A stretch of DNA of 33,521 nt from Eggerthellaceae bacterium. Its GTDB lineage: Bacteria > Actinomycetota > Coriobacteriia > Coriobacteriales > Eggerthellaceae. Positions 1 through 5,704 of this stretch are shown in pieces; position 1 is the first letter of the stretch; each line of letters begins with the position of its first letter. Under the pieces are notes generated by a model. It saw nothing but the letters and a program-made list of their open reading frames with translations. It ran no database searches and had not been told where the DNA came from. Both the position numbers and the translations under genes were made by a program. The stretch lies in contig JAFUBE010000002.1 of the NCBI GenBank assembly GCA_017460365.1, positions 1-33,521 on the forward strand, read 5' to 3'.

Positions 1-85
1 CCCCCGCCGCACCGCCCGTTGGCATGCCGTTGGCATATGCGCCCGGGCCTCCGCGCCGTCCCATCATGGTGTCGTGAACCGTCAT
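1..85 (-). CDS. possible partial ORF running off the left end
   Basis: An ATG at 85 opens a leftward frame (start MTVHDTMM, then Gly/Ala-rich) that stays open to the window edge. If the two window ends are joined directly, the frame remains open into the right end. No convincing ribosome binding site precedes it and I recognise no domain. The stretch also contains a tandem pair of CCGTTGGCAT (16-25 and 27-36). It may simply be untranslated DNA between the last early gene and terS, where cos or pac sites often lie in phages of this type. Confidence 0.2.
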   Translation of the reverse strand, partial: MTVHDTMMGRRGGPGAYANGMPTGGAAG

Positions 86-117
86 GCCCGCGAGCTTCGA
101 GCAGTCAAGCGGCAGCC

Positions 118-324
118 TCATCGCTCCTTGAGCCTCCTTTCCAGCTCGGCGGTCTTCTGGCGCTCGCGGCGAAGCGCCGCGCTCACCCCTCCGAGCTGCC
201 TCCTGTACATCTCGGCCCTGTCCCTCCATTCGGCGGGCACGTAGCGCGCCTTCACCTCCTGGGTGATGTCCACGGCCTCTATCTCTCCGGGCAGCTCCCG
301 CTGCCCCGTGAATAGCACCTTCAT
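118..324 (-). CDS. small charged coiled-coil protein, unknown function
   Basis: A 68-residue protein starting MKVLFTGQRELPGEIEAVDI. Its second half is rich in Arg, Glu and Lys with heptad-like spacing (RRERQKTAELERRLKER), suggesting a short coiled coil. The ATG at 324 overlaps the TGA of the upstream gene as ATGA and has a GGGGGAG ribosome binding site, so I prefer it to the TTG at 336. It is the last leftward gene before the window edge and, if the genome closes on itself, lies directly before terS. That position is typical of small packaging-associated or unknown pre-terminase proteins. I do not recognise a family. Confidence 0.7.
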   Translation of the reverse strand: MKVLFTGQRELPGEIEAVDITQEVKARYVPAEWRDRAEMYRRQLGGVSAALRRERQKTAELERRLKER

Positions 325-719
325 CGGCTCCCCCAATCGTGGTCGGGCTCGCGCTTCGACGCCGAACTTGTGTTCTCCTCGACGCTGCCCGTCATCGCGT
401 CCAGGCCGTCGTCGGTCTCGAACTCGCCATGCTCGTTGAGCTTGGTCCTGCCGCCGAAGTCGGGGGCTTTCAGATCGTCACGTCTCGGGCCGTCGAACAG
501 GATGCCGCCCTCGAACGCCCTGTCCGGGCGGTTCATCTGCAGCATCTGGGAGCGTATGTACAGGTCGCCCAACCCGATTATCGAGTGGGCGGTGCTGTTG
601 ACCGCCGTGGCCCTGTCGCACTCGGCCTTGACCTTGTCCATGTCGTCCATGGCCAGTTTGTCCAGTCGTATGAGCTGCGCGTAGAGCGCCTTCGCCGTCG
701 CCTCGACCATGCTGCTCAT
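321..719 (-). CDS. hypothetical pre-terminase protein
   Basis: A 132-residue protein starting MSSMVEATAKALYAQLIRLD. The ATG at 719 follows a strong AAGGAGG site. The first ~65 residues look helical (LYAQLIRLDKLAMDDMDKVK), with a conserved-looking middle around IIGLGDLYIRS. The last ~50 residues are polar and probably disordered (GSVEENTSSASKREPDHDW). It sits between the HTH/zinc protein upstream and the small coiled-coil protein downstream, coupled to both. No family recognised. Its place just ahead of the terminase genes in the circular order would suit a packaging accessory role, but that is only positional inference. Confidence 0.75.
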   Translation of the reverse strand: MSSMVEATAKALYAQLIRLDKLAMDDMDKVKAECDRATAVNSTAHSIIGLGDLYIRSQMLQMNRPDRAFEGGILFDGPRRDDLKAPDFGGRTKLNEHGEFETDDGLDAMTGSVEENTSSASKREPDHDWGSR

Positions 720-1021
720 TCTCCCAACCTCCTTAGAGTCCTGCGTAGCTGGCATTTCTTGTCGAACACCTTCCTCGCGTTCCTGCATCTCCGGCACCTG
801 CACCCGGCCTCGTAGCCCGATAGCTTGCCGTGGCTCGGATGGGAAGCGTCGGCCTTGAGGTTGCCGTACGTGCATGGCGCGGTGCGGCGCTTGACCCCGC
901 GCTCGTTGACCCATCTGCTCACGGTCCCGTGGCTGACGCCCGTCATTTCCGCGACCTCCACCGCGCTCCTGCCGTCAAGGTAGAGCTCGATGACCCTGGC
1001 CTTCATGTCGTCCCCGTACAT
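716..1021 (-). CDS. HTH protein with zinc-binding-like C-terminus
   Basis: A 101-residue protein starting MYGDDMKARVIELYLDG. Residues ~5-45 form a resolvase/IS-type helix-turn-helix (SAVEVAEMTGVSHGTVSRWV). Residues ~60-85 carry HGKLSGYEAGCRCRRC, a His-Gly...Gly-Tyr...Cys-x-Cys-x-x-Cys pattern that I associate with small actinobacteriophage proteins and that probably binds a metal. The ATG at 1021 shares a base with the upstream TGA (TGATG), indicating coupled translation. It is the only clear DNA-binding protein late in the early operon, so it could act as a late-gene activator. That is inference; packaging or recombination roles are not excluded. Confidence 0.75.
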   Translation of the reverse strand: MYGDDMKARVIELYLDGRSAVEVAEMTGVSHGTVSRWVNERGVKRRTAPCTYGNLKADASHPSHGKLSGYEAGCRCRRCRNARKVFDKKCQLRRTLRRLGE

Positions 1022-1134
1022 CACAGCTCCCATCCGGGCGGGTCCTCGAACCCCGCCGCCCTGCACAGCGACCACGCCATGATCATGACGGCCAGGGCCG
1101 CCGCAGCCACCGCCCGCATCGCGCTCATCGGCAT
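1021..1134 (-). CDS. tiny membrane or signal-peptide-like protein
   Basis: A 37-residue ORF starting MPMSAMRAVAAAALAVMIMAW: a hydrophobic Ala/Met/Val segment of ~18 residues, then CRAAGFEDPPGWEL. It is either a single-pass membrane peptide or a lipoprotein/signal peptide-like leader with a Cys after the hydrophobic stretch. The ATG at 1134 overlaps the end of the upstream 85-residue gene by 10 bases, and its TGA overlaps the next ATG. This tight packing on both sides is the main reason to believe it is translated. Function unknown. Confidence 0.5.
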   Translation of the reverse strand: MPMSAMRAVAAAALAVMIMAWSLCRAAGFEDPPGWEL

Positions 1135-1382
1135 CCCGCCTTCCATTCGATTCCCAGCCCTTCGAGCCTGGCCGCCATGGAGAGCAGCATGTCCGAGTGC
1201 TTGACGCGCTCGATCGGCGCGTAAGGCGGAATGTGGTCGAAACCGGCCATGTCCCTGACAAGCCGTCTGAGCGCATCGTTCTCGGAGCGCAGGCGATCCA
1301 GCGCAGCGCACGGGTCCGCGCATGGTCCGCAATCCGGCGCGCATCCGCCGGCACCGCAGCAGGAACCGTTTGTAGCCGCCAT
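1125..1382 (-). CDS. cysteine-rich small protein, unknown
   Basis: An 85-residue protein. The first ~27 residues are very Cys-rich (CCGAGGCAPDCGPCADPC), a likely metal-binding knuckle. A short heptad-like helix (LDRLRSENDALRRLV) and a less distinctive C-terminus follow. The ATG at 1382 lies 12 bases after the replication initiator stop; the preceding AGGGG site is only moderate. It overlaps the next small gene by 10 bases. No family recognised. A regulator or metal-binding accessory protein is possible, but nothing in the sequence decides this. Confidence 0.6.
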   Translation of the reverse strand: MAATNGSCCGAGGCAPDCGPCADPCAALDRLRSENDALRRLVRDMAGFDHIPPYAPIERVKHSDMLLSMAARLEGLGIEWKAGCR

Positions 1383-1394
1383 GCCGCACGTCCC

Positions 1395-2204
1395 CTACTC
1401 GTAGGCCGCCGTGGCCCTGTCCTGCCCGCCTGTTGCGGGGGACTTGGGCCTCGGTGATGAGTAGCTCGGCTCGGAAAGGTCCTCGTCGGCGAAAGCGGCC
1501 TTCTCGCCACATGCCAGGCAAAGCCACTCGCGGCGCTTGCCGCCCGGCAGGAAGGTGTTGGTCTTGGACATCCGGGAACGGCATCTGGGGCAGGCGGGCA
1601 CTGACGGGAGTGTGCAATCCATGCCAGGCTCGCCCGAACGCAAATCCGACCCTTCAATCCCTGAAGAGGGGTAATCTTTGGGATTGATTACCCCTTCAGG
1701 GGTATATGTATAGCGTTCGGCGTTTACTCGTGTTTGCCGAACACAAACGCCGTCTTGCGTTCGGTCTTGTCCCGTTGTGGAAAACTTTTCCACCGCCTGC
1801 GGGGTTTGCGTTCGGGCATCACGAGTAGCCCCCGAACACAAAGCCCCGTTTGCGTTCGGGTTTTCCTCGTAATCGCCGAACGCAAAGTTTTCCACAGCGG
1901 CGTCGTCCGGCAGAACCAGCAGGTAGGTCGCCGGGATCCTGCCCTCGCCTTCGCTCACGACCTTGACCAGCCCGCGCCTCGCGAGCTCGTCGACGGCGTC
2001 CTTGACCGTTGCAACTCCCATTCCGATCTCCTTTCCCATAACCCTCATGCTCGTCTTCAGGCACCCTTCCGGAGTAGCCTTGTCCATCCGGCTCATAGCG
2101 CACATGGCCAGCAGCACGCGGACCTGGCGCATTCCCAGGTCGCAGAACCACCGGGCACCCAGCCACGAAAGCGGCACGCGAACGTATTTATCGACCGCCG
2201 CCAT
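1395..2204 (-). CDS. phage replication initiator, winged-helix plus zinc ribbon
   Basis: A 269-residue protein. Residues ~10-100 look like a winged-helix DNA-binding domain (MRQVRVLLAMCAMSR, then KEIGMGVATVKDAVDELARR, then GLVKVV). Residues ~105-190 are low-complexity and coincide with a cluster of inverted/direct DNA repeats. Near residues 215-250 a CPRC...CLAC pair indicates a zinc ribbon. A DNA-binding initiator whose gene contains the origin is the lambda-O arrangement. The ATG directly abuts the TAG of the upstream recombinase gene, so the two are surely co-transcribed. No helicase, primase or polymerase gene accompanies it, so it presumably recruits host replication proteins. A simple regulator is the alternative, but the embedded iterons favour replication. 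Confidence 0.75.
   Translation of the reverse strand: MAAVDKYVRVPLSWLGARWFCDLGMRQVRVLLAMCAMSRMDKATPEGCLKTSMRVMGKEIGMGVATVKDAVDELARRGLVKVVSEGEGRIPATYLLVLPDDAAVENFAFGDYEENPNANGALCSGATRDARTQTPQAVEKFSTTGQDRTQDGVCVRQTRVNAERYTYTPEGVINPKDYPSSGIEGSDLRSGEPGMDCTLPSVPACPRCRSRMSKTNTFLPGGKRREWLCLACGEKAAFADEDLSEPSYSSPRPKSPATGGQDRATAAYE
1633..1896 (-). other. candidate phage origin of replication (iterons and DnaA-like boxes)
   Basis: Within the initiator gene there are eight copies of a TTTGCGTTCGGG-like word in both orientations: 1633-1644, 1713-1722 (partial), 1736-1747, 1755-1764, 1805-1816, 1831-1842, 1849-1860 and 1875-1886. Two TGTGGAAAA/TTTTCCACA sites (1776-1784 and 1888-1896) resemble DnaA boxes. 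The first is half of a perfect palindrome, GTGGAAAACTTTTCCAC (1778-1794). A further inverted repeat (1660-1676 with 1686-1700) with AT-rich flanks lies at one edge and could be an unwinding region. The layout matches an iteron-type origin; function is inferred. Confidence 0.7.
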
Positions 2205-3395
2205 CTAGCCGATGCCCTCCATGTACCTCTCGAAGCCTTCGGACGCGGCAGCGTCGCGGCCGGGCATCGCATGCGCGTATATGTCGGTGGTGGTGGAGGC
2301 CCGCGCATGCCCAAGCCTCTCCGCCGTCGTTTTCACATCGGCCCCCTGCGCCAGCACGATCGTCGCGTGCGTGTGGCGAAGCGTGTGGAACGTGGCCCCC
2401 TGCACGCCCAGGCAGGCGCACATGGCCCCGAACGCCTTCGACGCCGCGCTCGGGCGCAGCAGCCCGCCGTCGGGGGCGCAGCAGACGGTGGTGTCCCTGC
2501 GAACCCCGTCGAGCAGCCGTTTCTGCCATTCCAGGCACGACTTCAGCTCGGCAGCGACGGCCTTGCCGAACGCCACATGGCGCATGGACTTGCGTTTGGG
2601 CTTCGACTTCAGAAGAGGCGGCCCGCCGAGTTCCGCGACGGAGCCGCACACGTACGCGCTCATCCCCTTCGTGTCGATGTCGCGCCATCGCAGGGCGCAC
2701 GCCTCCCCGGCCCGCAGGCCCAGATGCAACGCCAGGTAAGCCGCCGTGGCCGCGCTGCGTTGCTCGGCGCGGGCGGGTTCGGTGGAGCCATCGTGCATCA
2801 CGGCGGCAAGCTCGTTGGCGACGGCCTCCAGCTCGTCCGGCTCCAGCGACCTGGCCTTGGCATCGGGCATCGGCGGCGGGGTCGCCATCATCGCGGGGTT
2901 CGCCGCCACGATGCCGTCGGTTACCCACGACTGGTAGCACCCGCGCAACAGCGCGTGCACCACACGCACGGTCGCCGGTGACAGCCCGTTGCCCCTGCGT
3001 CCCCCCGATTCGAGCAGGTGGACGTACAGGTCGTTGACGTCGGAGACCCTGACCTCGCCAGCGTCCATGCGCCCGATCGCCGGTTCGACGTACAGGGCGA
3101 GCTTGCCCCGGTAGGCGCGGGCCGTCGAGCGGTCGATCGCGCCGAGCGACTCCAGCATGTTGATTCGGTTCATGGCCATGTCCCCCAGCGCGGTGCCGCC
3201 CCCACGGCCCGCAGCAAGCTGCTGCCGGGACCACCACACGCGAGCCTGGCGGCACGCGTCCTCGTGGTCTGCGGCGGCGAAGGTCTCCGAAGGCCTTACG
3301 GCCCTGCCGGTCGAGCGGTCGGTACGCAGGTACTGCCTGGCGCGCCAGACGCCGGGGCGGACCATGCGCACATTGCACGGATCGAGCTCTTTCAC
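2205..3395 (-). CDS. second tyrosine recombinase, in the replication operon
   Basis: A 396-residue tyrosine recombinase. Residues ~1-65 resemble an arm-binding domain, ~75-170 the core-binding domain, ~185-390 the catalytic domain. Visible catalytic residues are Arg228 (GLRAGEACALRW), a Lys near 265, His337 and Arg340 (HTLRHTHAT), His363 (LGHARAS) and nucleophile Tyr373 (TTTDIYAHA), so it should be active. The start is GTG at 3395, overlapping the upstream TGA as GTGA; its TAG abuts the initiator ATG. It is transcribed with lytic/early genes and opposite to the integrase next to attP. It may resolve genome multimers, invert a DNA segment, or be an alternative integrase; the sequence alone does not say which. 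Confidence 0.93.
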   Translation of the reverse strand: MKELDPCNVRMVRPGVWRARQYLRTDRSTGRAVRPSETFAAADHEDACRQARVWWSRQQLAAGRGGGTALGDMAMNRINMLESLGAIDRSTARAYRGKLALYVEPAIGRMDAGEVRVSDVNDLYVHLLESGGRRGNGLSPATVRVVHALLRGCYQSWVTDGIVAANPAMMATPPPMPDAKARSLEPDELEAVANELAAVMHDGSTEPARAEQRSAATAAYLALHLGLRAGEACALRWRDIDTKGMSAYVCGSVAELGGPPLLKSKPKRKSMRHVAFGKAVAAELKSCLEWQKRLLDGVRRDTTVCCAPDGGLLRPSAASKAFGAMCACLGVQGATFHTLRHTHATIVLAQGADVKTTAERLGHARASTTTDIYAHAMPGRDAAASEGFERYMEGIG

Positions 3396-3688
3396 AGGGA
3401 TCCGCCCAGTCTGTTCCGGAGGATTGCGACCTCGCCCTTAAGGCGCTGGTTCTCCGCTCGCAGCTTCGCGTTCTCCGCGAACACGGCGCGCACGTCGCCC
3501 ACGACCGATCCGCCCGGACCTGCACCGGAGGCACGGGCGGCACCGCACCCAGGAACGGCTCCGCCCGTTCTTCCGGCACCCTCCGCAGGCGCAGCCTCCC
3601 GGCACGTGCCGGGAATGACCTCGATCACACTGCCCTCCGAGCTGGGCGCGGCAAACCTCTGGGCCTTTCCGCCCTTGGCGAAAATCAT
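3392..3688 (-). CDS. small coiled-coil protein, unknown
   Basis: A 98-residue protein starting MIFAKGGKAQRF. Residues ~25-65 are Gly/Ala/Pro-rich. Residues ~68-96 form a clear leucine-zipper-like helix (AENAKLRAENQRLKGEVAIL). The ATG at 3688 has a GGAG site six bases upstream. The TGA overlaps the GTG of the recombinase, so the two are translationally coupled. A coiled-coil partner made together with a recombinase could be a directionality or assembly factor, but I know no family that matches. Confidence 0.7.
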   Translation of the reverse strand: MIFAKGGKAQRFAAPSSEGSVIEVIPGTCREAAPAEGAGRTGGAVPGCGAARASGAGPGGSVVGDVRAVFAENAKLRAENQRLKGEVAILRNRLGGSL

Positions 3689-3719
3689 CTTTCTCCATCC
3701 TTTCCCGTCGGCAAACCGG

Positions 3720-3938
3720 CTACCAGCCCAGCAGCGCGATGCGCACCTGCTCCACCACGAGCATCAGTGCAAGCGCTATCCCCAGGGCGGCCACGATCGC
3801 CCAGTCTCCGGTATCCGCGCGTCTTCCCCGCTCGCGACGCCCCGAAGGGACCCTGGGGAGGACGCGCGCATCACGCGACCCCCGAGCTGCGCGGACCGAC
3901 CGTGCGGATGCGCGGCTTTGTTCACGTTGCACGCTCAT
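3720..3938 (-). CDS. small single-pass membrane protein
   Basis: A 72-residue protein. The N-terminal ~45 residues are strongly basic (many Arg), followed by one hydrophobic segment (WAIVAALGIALALMLVV) and a short C-terminal tail. This predicts a single transmembrane helix with the basic part in the cytoplasm. The ATG at 3938 overlaps the TGA of the excisionase-like gene as ATGA. Function unknown; small membrane proteins in phage early operons sometimes block superinfection, but there is no specific evidence here. Confidence 0.65.
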   Translation of the reverse strand: MSVQREQSRASARSVRAARGSRDARVLPRVPSGRRERGRRADTGDWAIVAALGIALALMLVVEQVRIALLGW

Positions 3939-4132
3939 GGCATCCTCACTTCCTGCTTGCGCTCCAGGTACGCCTGCCACGAGGCGTGCTCGATGCGCTT
4001 CCCGGTGGCCCCCACGCGCAGGTACGCTGGCGGGTCGGCGCTGTTCAGGTACCTCATTACCTCCTTCACGCCGATGCCCGCGACCTCTGCGGCCTGCTCG
4101 GCGGTCAGGTAGTAGGGAACCAGCTCCACCAT
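3935..4132 (-). CDS. excisionase-like HTH DNA-binding protein
   Basis: A 65-residue protein starting MVELVPYYLTAEQAAEVAG. The layout is that of AlpA/Xis-type proteins: LTAEQAAEVAGIGVKEVMRYL as the winged-helix recognition motif, then the wing (YLRVGATGKRIEHASW) and WQAYLERKQ. The ATG at 4132 is chosen because AAGGAG lies six bases before it; longer frames lack such a site. It is the first gene after the structured gap at 4133-4461. It probably directs excision with one of the two recombinases or regulates the early operon. The exact partner is unknown. Confidence 0.75.
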   Translation of the reverse strand: MVELVPYYLTAEQAAEVAGIGVKEVMRYLNSADPPAYLRVGATGKRIEHASWQAYLERKQEVRMP

Positions 4133-4461
4133 TGCGACTCCTTCCGTTTTCTTGGCAGCCGCGAAGGGCATCCGCAGACGTGGTGCAGAGCAACGCTGTC
4201 TACAAGGAGCACTGATAAGGGATAGCTTTCGAACAAGGAGGAGAACCGTGGTAGGTTTCGACCACGTCGCGGATGCCCTTCGCGGATGTCAAGGTTCCCG
4301 TGCCGCCATGGCCGCTCGGGGGAGAAGCAGGGAACCCCAAGCGCCCTGCTTGGCCTTCGCAGGGGGCGGCACGGCAGTTTGGCGGGGCCTTTTAACGTCA
4401 TGCCCGGGACGGCTGGACGAAAGCCCCCCTTGCGGGCGGTTTAGCGTCATGCCCGGGACGG
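4133..4461. other. structured gene-free gap in the early operon
   Basis: About 330 bases with no convincing gene. It holds a long inverted repeat (4159-4183 against 4262-4285), a hairpin (4325-4332 with 4344-4351, AAGCAGGG/CCCTGCTT), and a direct repeat ending at the stop of the next gene (4392-4414 and 4441-4463). Two AAGGAG words on the plus strand sit inside the inverted-repeat loop, but the frames they could start are unconvincing. A regulatory leader, attenuator or recombination site is more likely than coding. Confidence 0.6.
4159..4285. repeat. long inverted repeat around a ~78-bp segment
   Basis: CCGCGAAGGGCATCCGC at 4159-4175 is matched exactly on the other strand at 4269-4285. With one single-base gap the match extends through CCACGTC to 4183 and 4262, and with mismatches a few bases outwards (TGYCAAG), about 33 bp per arm. 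The segment between is 4184-4261. In leftward RNA this would form a very stable stem ending about 20 bases before the ribosome binding site of the excisionase-like gene. In DNA it has the form of an invertible element. Confidence 0.8.
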
Positions 4462-4463
4462 CT
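4392..4463. repeat. 23-bp direct repeat, period 49
   Basis: TTAACGTCATGCCCGGGACG followed by GCT at 4392-4414 recurs with one change (TTAGCGTC...) at 4441-4463. The second copy overlaps the stop codon of the 127-residue gene. The sequences ahead of each copy are also similar. Possibly a protein-binding site or a small duplication. Confidence 0.7.
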
Positions 4464-4845
4464 ATTCCCTTTTGCGTTCGATCTTGCGCGCTATCGCCTT
4501 CGTACGCTTCCTGGACTCGGCGATCTCGCCGAGCTTTTCCGGGTCCGTCGTCCAGCTTTCTAAACCGCTTCCGTAAAGGTCGAGCTCGTCGAGCATCGCC
4601 TGGGCCAGGTCGTCGTACAGATCGCGCTCATAGGAGATGCAGCGCGTGGGGTCCGCTCCCACCTTCAGGTGCGGGCAGGTCAACGGAGACCATCCGTCGT
4701 CCCCGCTCAGGGCGTGCACGCACTTGCGCGAGCAGCGCAGCCCGTCTATGGCCTTCCCTGCGGACTTCAGGAACCCGTCGAGCTCGCCCGATTCGAGTCT
4801 TGTCCGCAGCAGCCAGTCCTTTTCCAGCAGCGTCTTCTTCGACAC
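4462..4845 (-). CDS. hypothetical early protein with Cys/His cluster
   Basis: A 127-residue protein starting MSKKTLLEKDWLLRTRLESG. The middle contains CSRKCVHAL, then LTCPHLKVG and RCISYERD, a spaced Cys/His set that could bind zinc. An acidic helix (DLYDDLAQAMLDELDLYG) and a basic tail (KRTKAIARKIERKRE) follow. I choose the GTG at 4845, which has AGGGAG upstream; longer frames have poor composition. It is the third gene of the leftward early operon. No family recognised. Confidence 0.7.
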   Translation of the reverse strand: MSKKTLLEKDWLLRTRLESGELDGFLKSAGKAIDGLRCSRKCVHALSGDDGWSPLTCPHLKVGADPTRCISYERDLYDDLAQAMLDELDLYGSGLESWTTDPEKLGEIAESRKRTKAIARKIERKRE

Positions 4846-4955
4846 GCCAAGTTCTCCCTTCGAAGATGTTGAGCCGCTATGGACACCCGGGCGAATATCG
4901 GCAGAAGCCCCGGGAGCCCGACCTGCCGGCCGGGAGCGGCCCTTTTCCGGCGGTG

Positions 4956-5240
4956 TTACTCGTATTTCCCGGCGAGCACCCTCATAACGTCCTTGGCTAT
5001 CGCCCATTCGCTGTCGCCGCTCACGTTGACACGAATCATCCTGTCTCCGGAAACCTCGACCCACACGACCTCGGCGTTGGTGGCGGCGTCGACGACGTAG
5101 CGCGCCGCCTCGACCCACCCCCTGGTGGCGCATTCGAGCATGGAGGCGAGCTGCCCGGTCACGAAAGCCGACTTCTCGCGTTCCTCGGCGGTCATTTCGT
5201 CGAACGGTATGAATGGCGTAGATGGATTTGCGGCATGCAT
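4956..5240 (-). CDS. hypothetical early protein
   Basis: A 94-residue protein starting MHAANPSTPFIPFDEMTAEER. It looks like a compact alpha/beta protein: a helix rich in Ala/Glu, then VVWVEVSGDRMIRVNVSG as two beta strands, then a C-terminal helix. The ATG at 5240 lies only a few bases after the TAA of the Cro-like gene and has a GGGGTG-type site. Co-transcription with Cro puts it among the first proteins made in lytic growth. No family recognised. Confidence 0.7.
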   Translation of the reverse strand: MHAANPSTPFIPFDEMTAEEREKSAFVTGQLASMLECATRGWVEAARYVVDAATNAEVVWVEVSGDRMIRVNVSGDSEWAIAKDVMRVLAGKYE

Positions 5241-5242
5241 CG

Positions 5243-5464
5243 TTAGCACCCCGACTCCCGCACCATCAGCCGGTCGAGCGGCCATTCGAAGATGTCGCAG
5301 ATCTCCGCAGCCGTGGTGAACGGGACGGCGGTCCTGCCGCTCATCCAGTTCTTCACGACCTCGGCGCTCACGCCCAGGCGGGCGGCAAGGTCCTGCGCGC
5401 CCATCCCCCGGTCTACCATCCCGCTGTGGAGCCTGCGCCCTATAACCTCGTTGCTGTAGTCCAC
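5243..5464 (-). CDS. Cro-like XRE-family regulator
   Basis: A 73-residue helix-turn-helix protein. The motif LAARLGVSAEVVKNWMSGRT spans the two HTH helices, and IFEWPLDRLMV is the usual end helix of the XRE fold. I choose the GTG at 5464, preceded by AAGGAG at a good distance, over the TTG at 5482. It is the first gene of the leftward operon and is divergent from the repressor across a palindrome-rich region, the classical Cro position. It probably represses the lysogeny promoter during lytic growth. Confidence 0.85.
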   Translation of the reverse strand: MDYSNEVIGRRLHSGMVDRGMGAQDLAARLGVSAEVVKNWMSGRTAVPFTTAAEICDIFEWPLDRLMVRESGC

Positions 5465-5516
5465 GTCATCTCCTTCGGCCAAGGTCTCGCATGGAGCCCT
5501 CGTTTCCCTTCCATGT

Positions 5517-5548
5517 CGTCAGCTGTTGGCGTAAGTCAACAGCTGACG
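5517..5548. promoter_or_regulatory. palindrome in the early leader (possible operator)
   Basis: Perfect 12-bp arms, CGTCAGCTGTTG at 5517-5528 and its complement at 5537-5548, with an eight-base spacer. It lies between the leftward promoter and the Cro-like gene. It could be an operator or a stem in the leader RNA; no T-run follows, so a terminator is unlikely. Confidence 0.6.
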
Positions 5549-5549
5549 T

Positions 5550-5577
5550 AAGATTCATAGGGTTCCCTGTGAATCTT
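5550..5577. promoter_or_regulatory. 28-bp palindrome (possible operator)
   Basis: AAGATTCA (5550-5557) and TGAATCTT (5570-5577) enclose AGGG-TT-CCCT, giving a 28-bp sequence symmetrical except for one base pair. It lies just downstream of the leftward start point, so a bound protein would block early transcription. Confidence 0.65.
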
Positions 5578-5578
5578 T

Positions 5579-5597
5579 GTTACACGCACCGTGTAAC
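5579..5597. promoter_or_regulatory. operator GTTACACG-CAC-CGTGTAAC
   Basis: A 19-bp perfect palindrome with a three-base centre, placed at the predicted start point of the leftward promoter. Half-site words of the same kind (TTACAC at 5641-5646, GTGTAC at 5621-5626, GTGTAT at 5673-5678) occur across the region, as expected for a repressor binding several operators of unequal strength. Confidence 0.7.
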
Positions 5598-5605
5598 TGC
5601 TCGTA

Positions 5606-5633
5606 ATAATACGTCTTTGCGTGTACTTGTCAA
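5606..5633 (-). promoter_or_regulatory. leftward early promoter
   Basis: TTGACA (5633-5628) and TATTAT (5611-5606) on the minus strand, 16 bases apart: a near-consensus vegetative promoter. It drives the Cro-like gene and the early operon. The palindromes just downstream put it under repressor or Cro control. Confidence 0.85.
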
Positions 5634-5649
5634 TACCTAATTACACAAT

Positions 5650-5681
5650 TTGAAGATATTTCTACGCTGTACGTGTATAAT
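5650..5681 (+). promoter_or_regulatory. rightward repressor promoter
   Basis: A consensus TATAAT at 5676-5681 lies about 24 bases before the repressor GTG. The best upstream box is TTGAAG at 5650-5655, 20 bases away, so the promoter is probably weak or needs activation, as expected for a maintenance promoter. Confidence 0.6.
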
Positions 5682-5704
5682 GCTGCGTGTCGATAGGAGG
5701 TATC

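Noticed and set aside
2188-3579. 463-codon minus-strand frame over the second recombinase
   Set aside because: Different frame of the recombinase gene; the recombinase has complete catalytic motifs, this frame is Arg/Gly-rich without motifs.
4105-4401. Minus-strand frame across the 4133-4461 gap
   Set aside because: No ribosome binding site; Pro/Arg-rich; frame overlaps the excisionase-like gene without sense.
4152-5246. Plus-strand frame with AGGAGGAGAACC-GTG inside the inverted-repeat region
   Set aside because: A site-like sequence is present, but the product is low quality and runs antisense through supported early genes.
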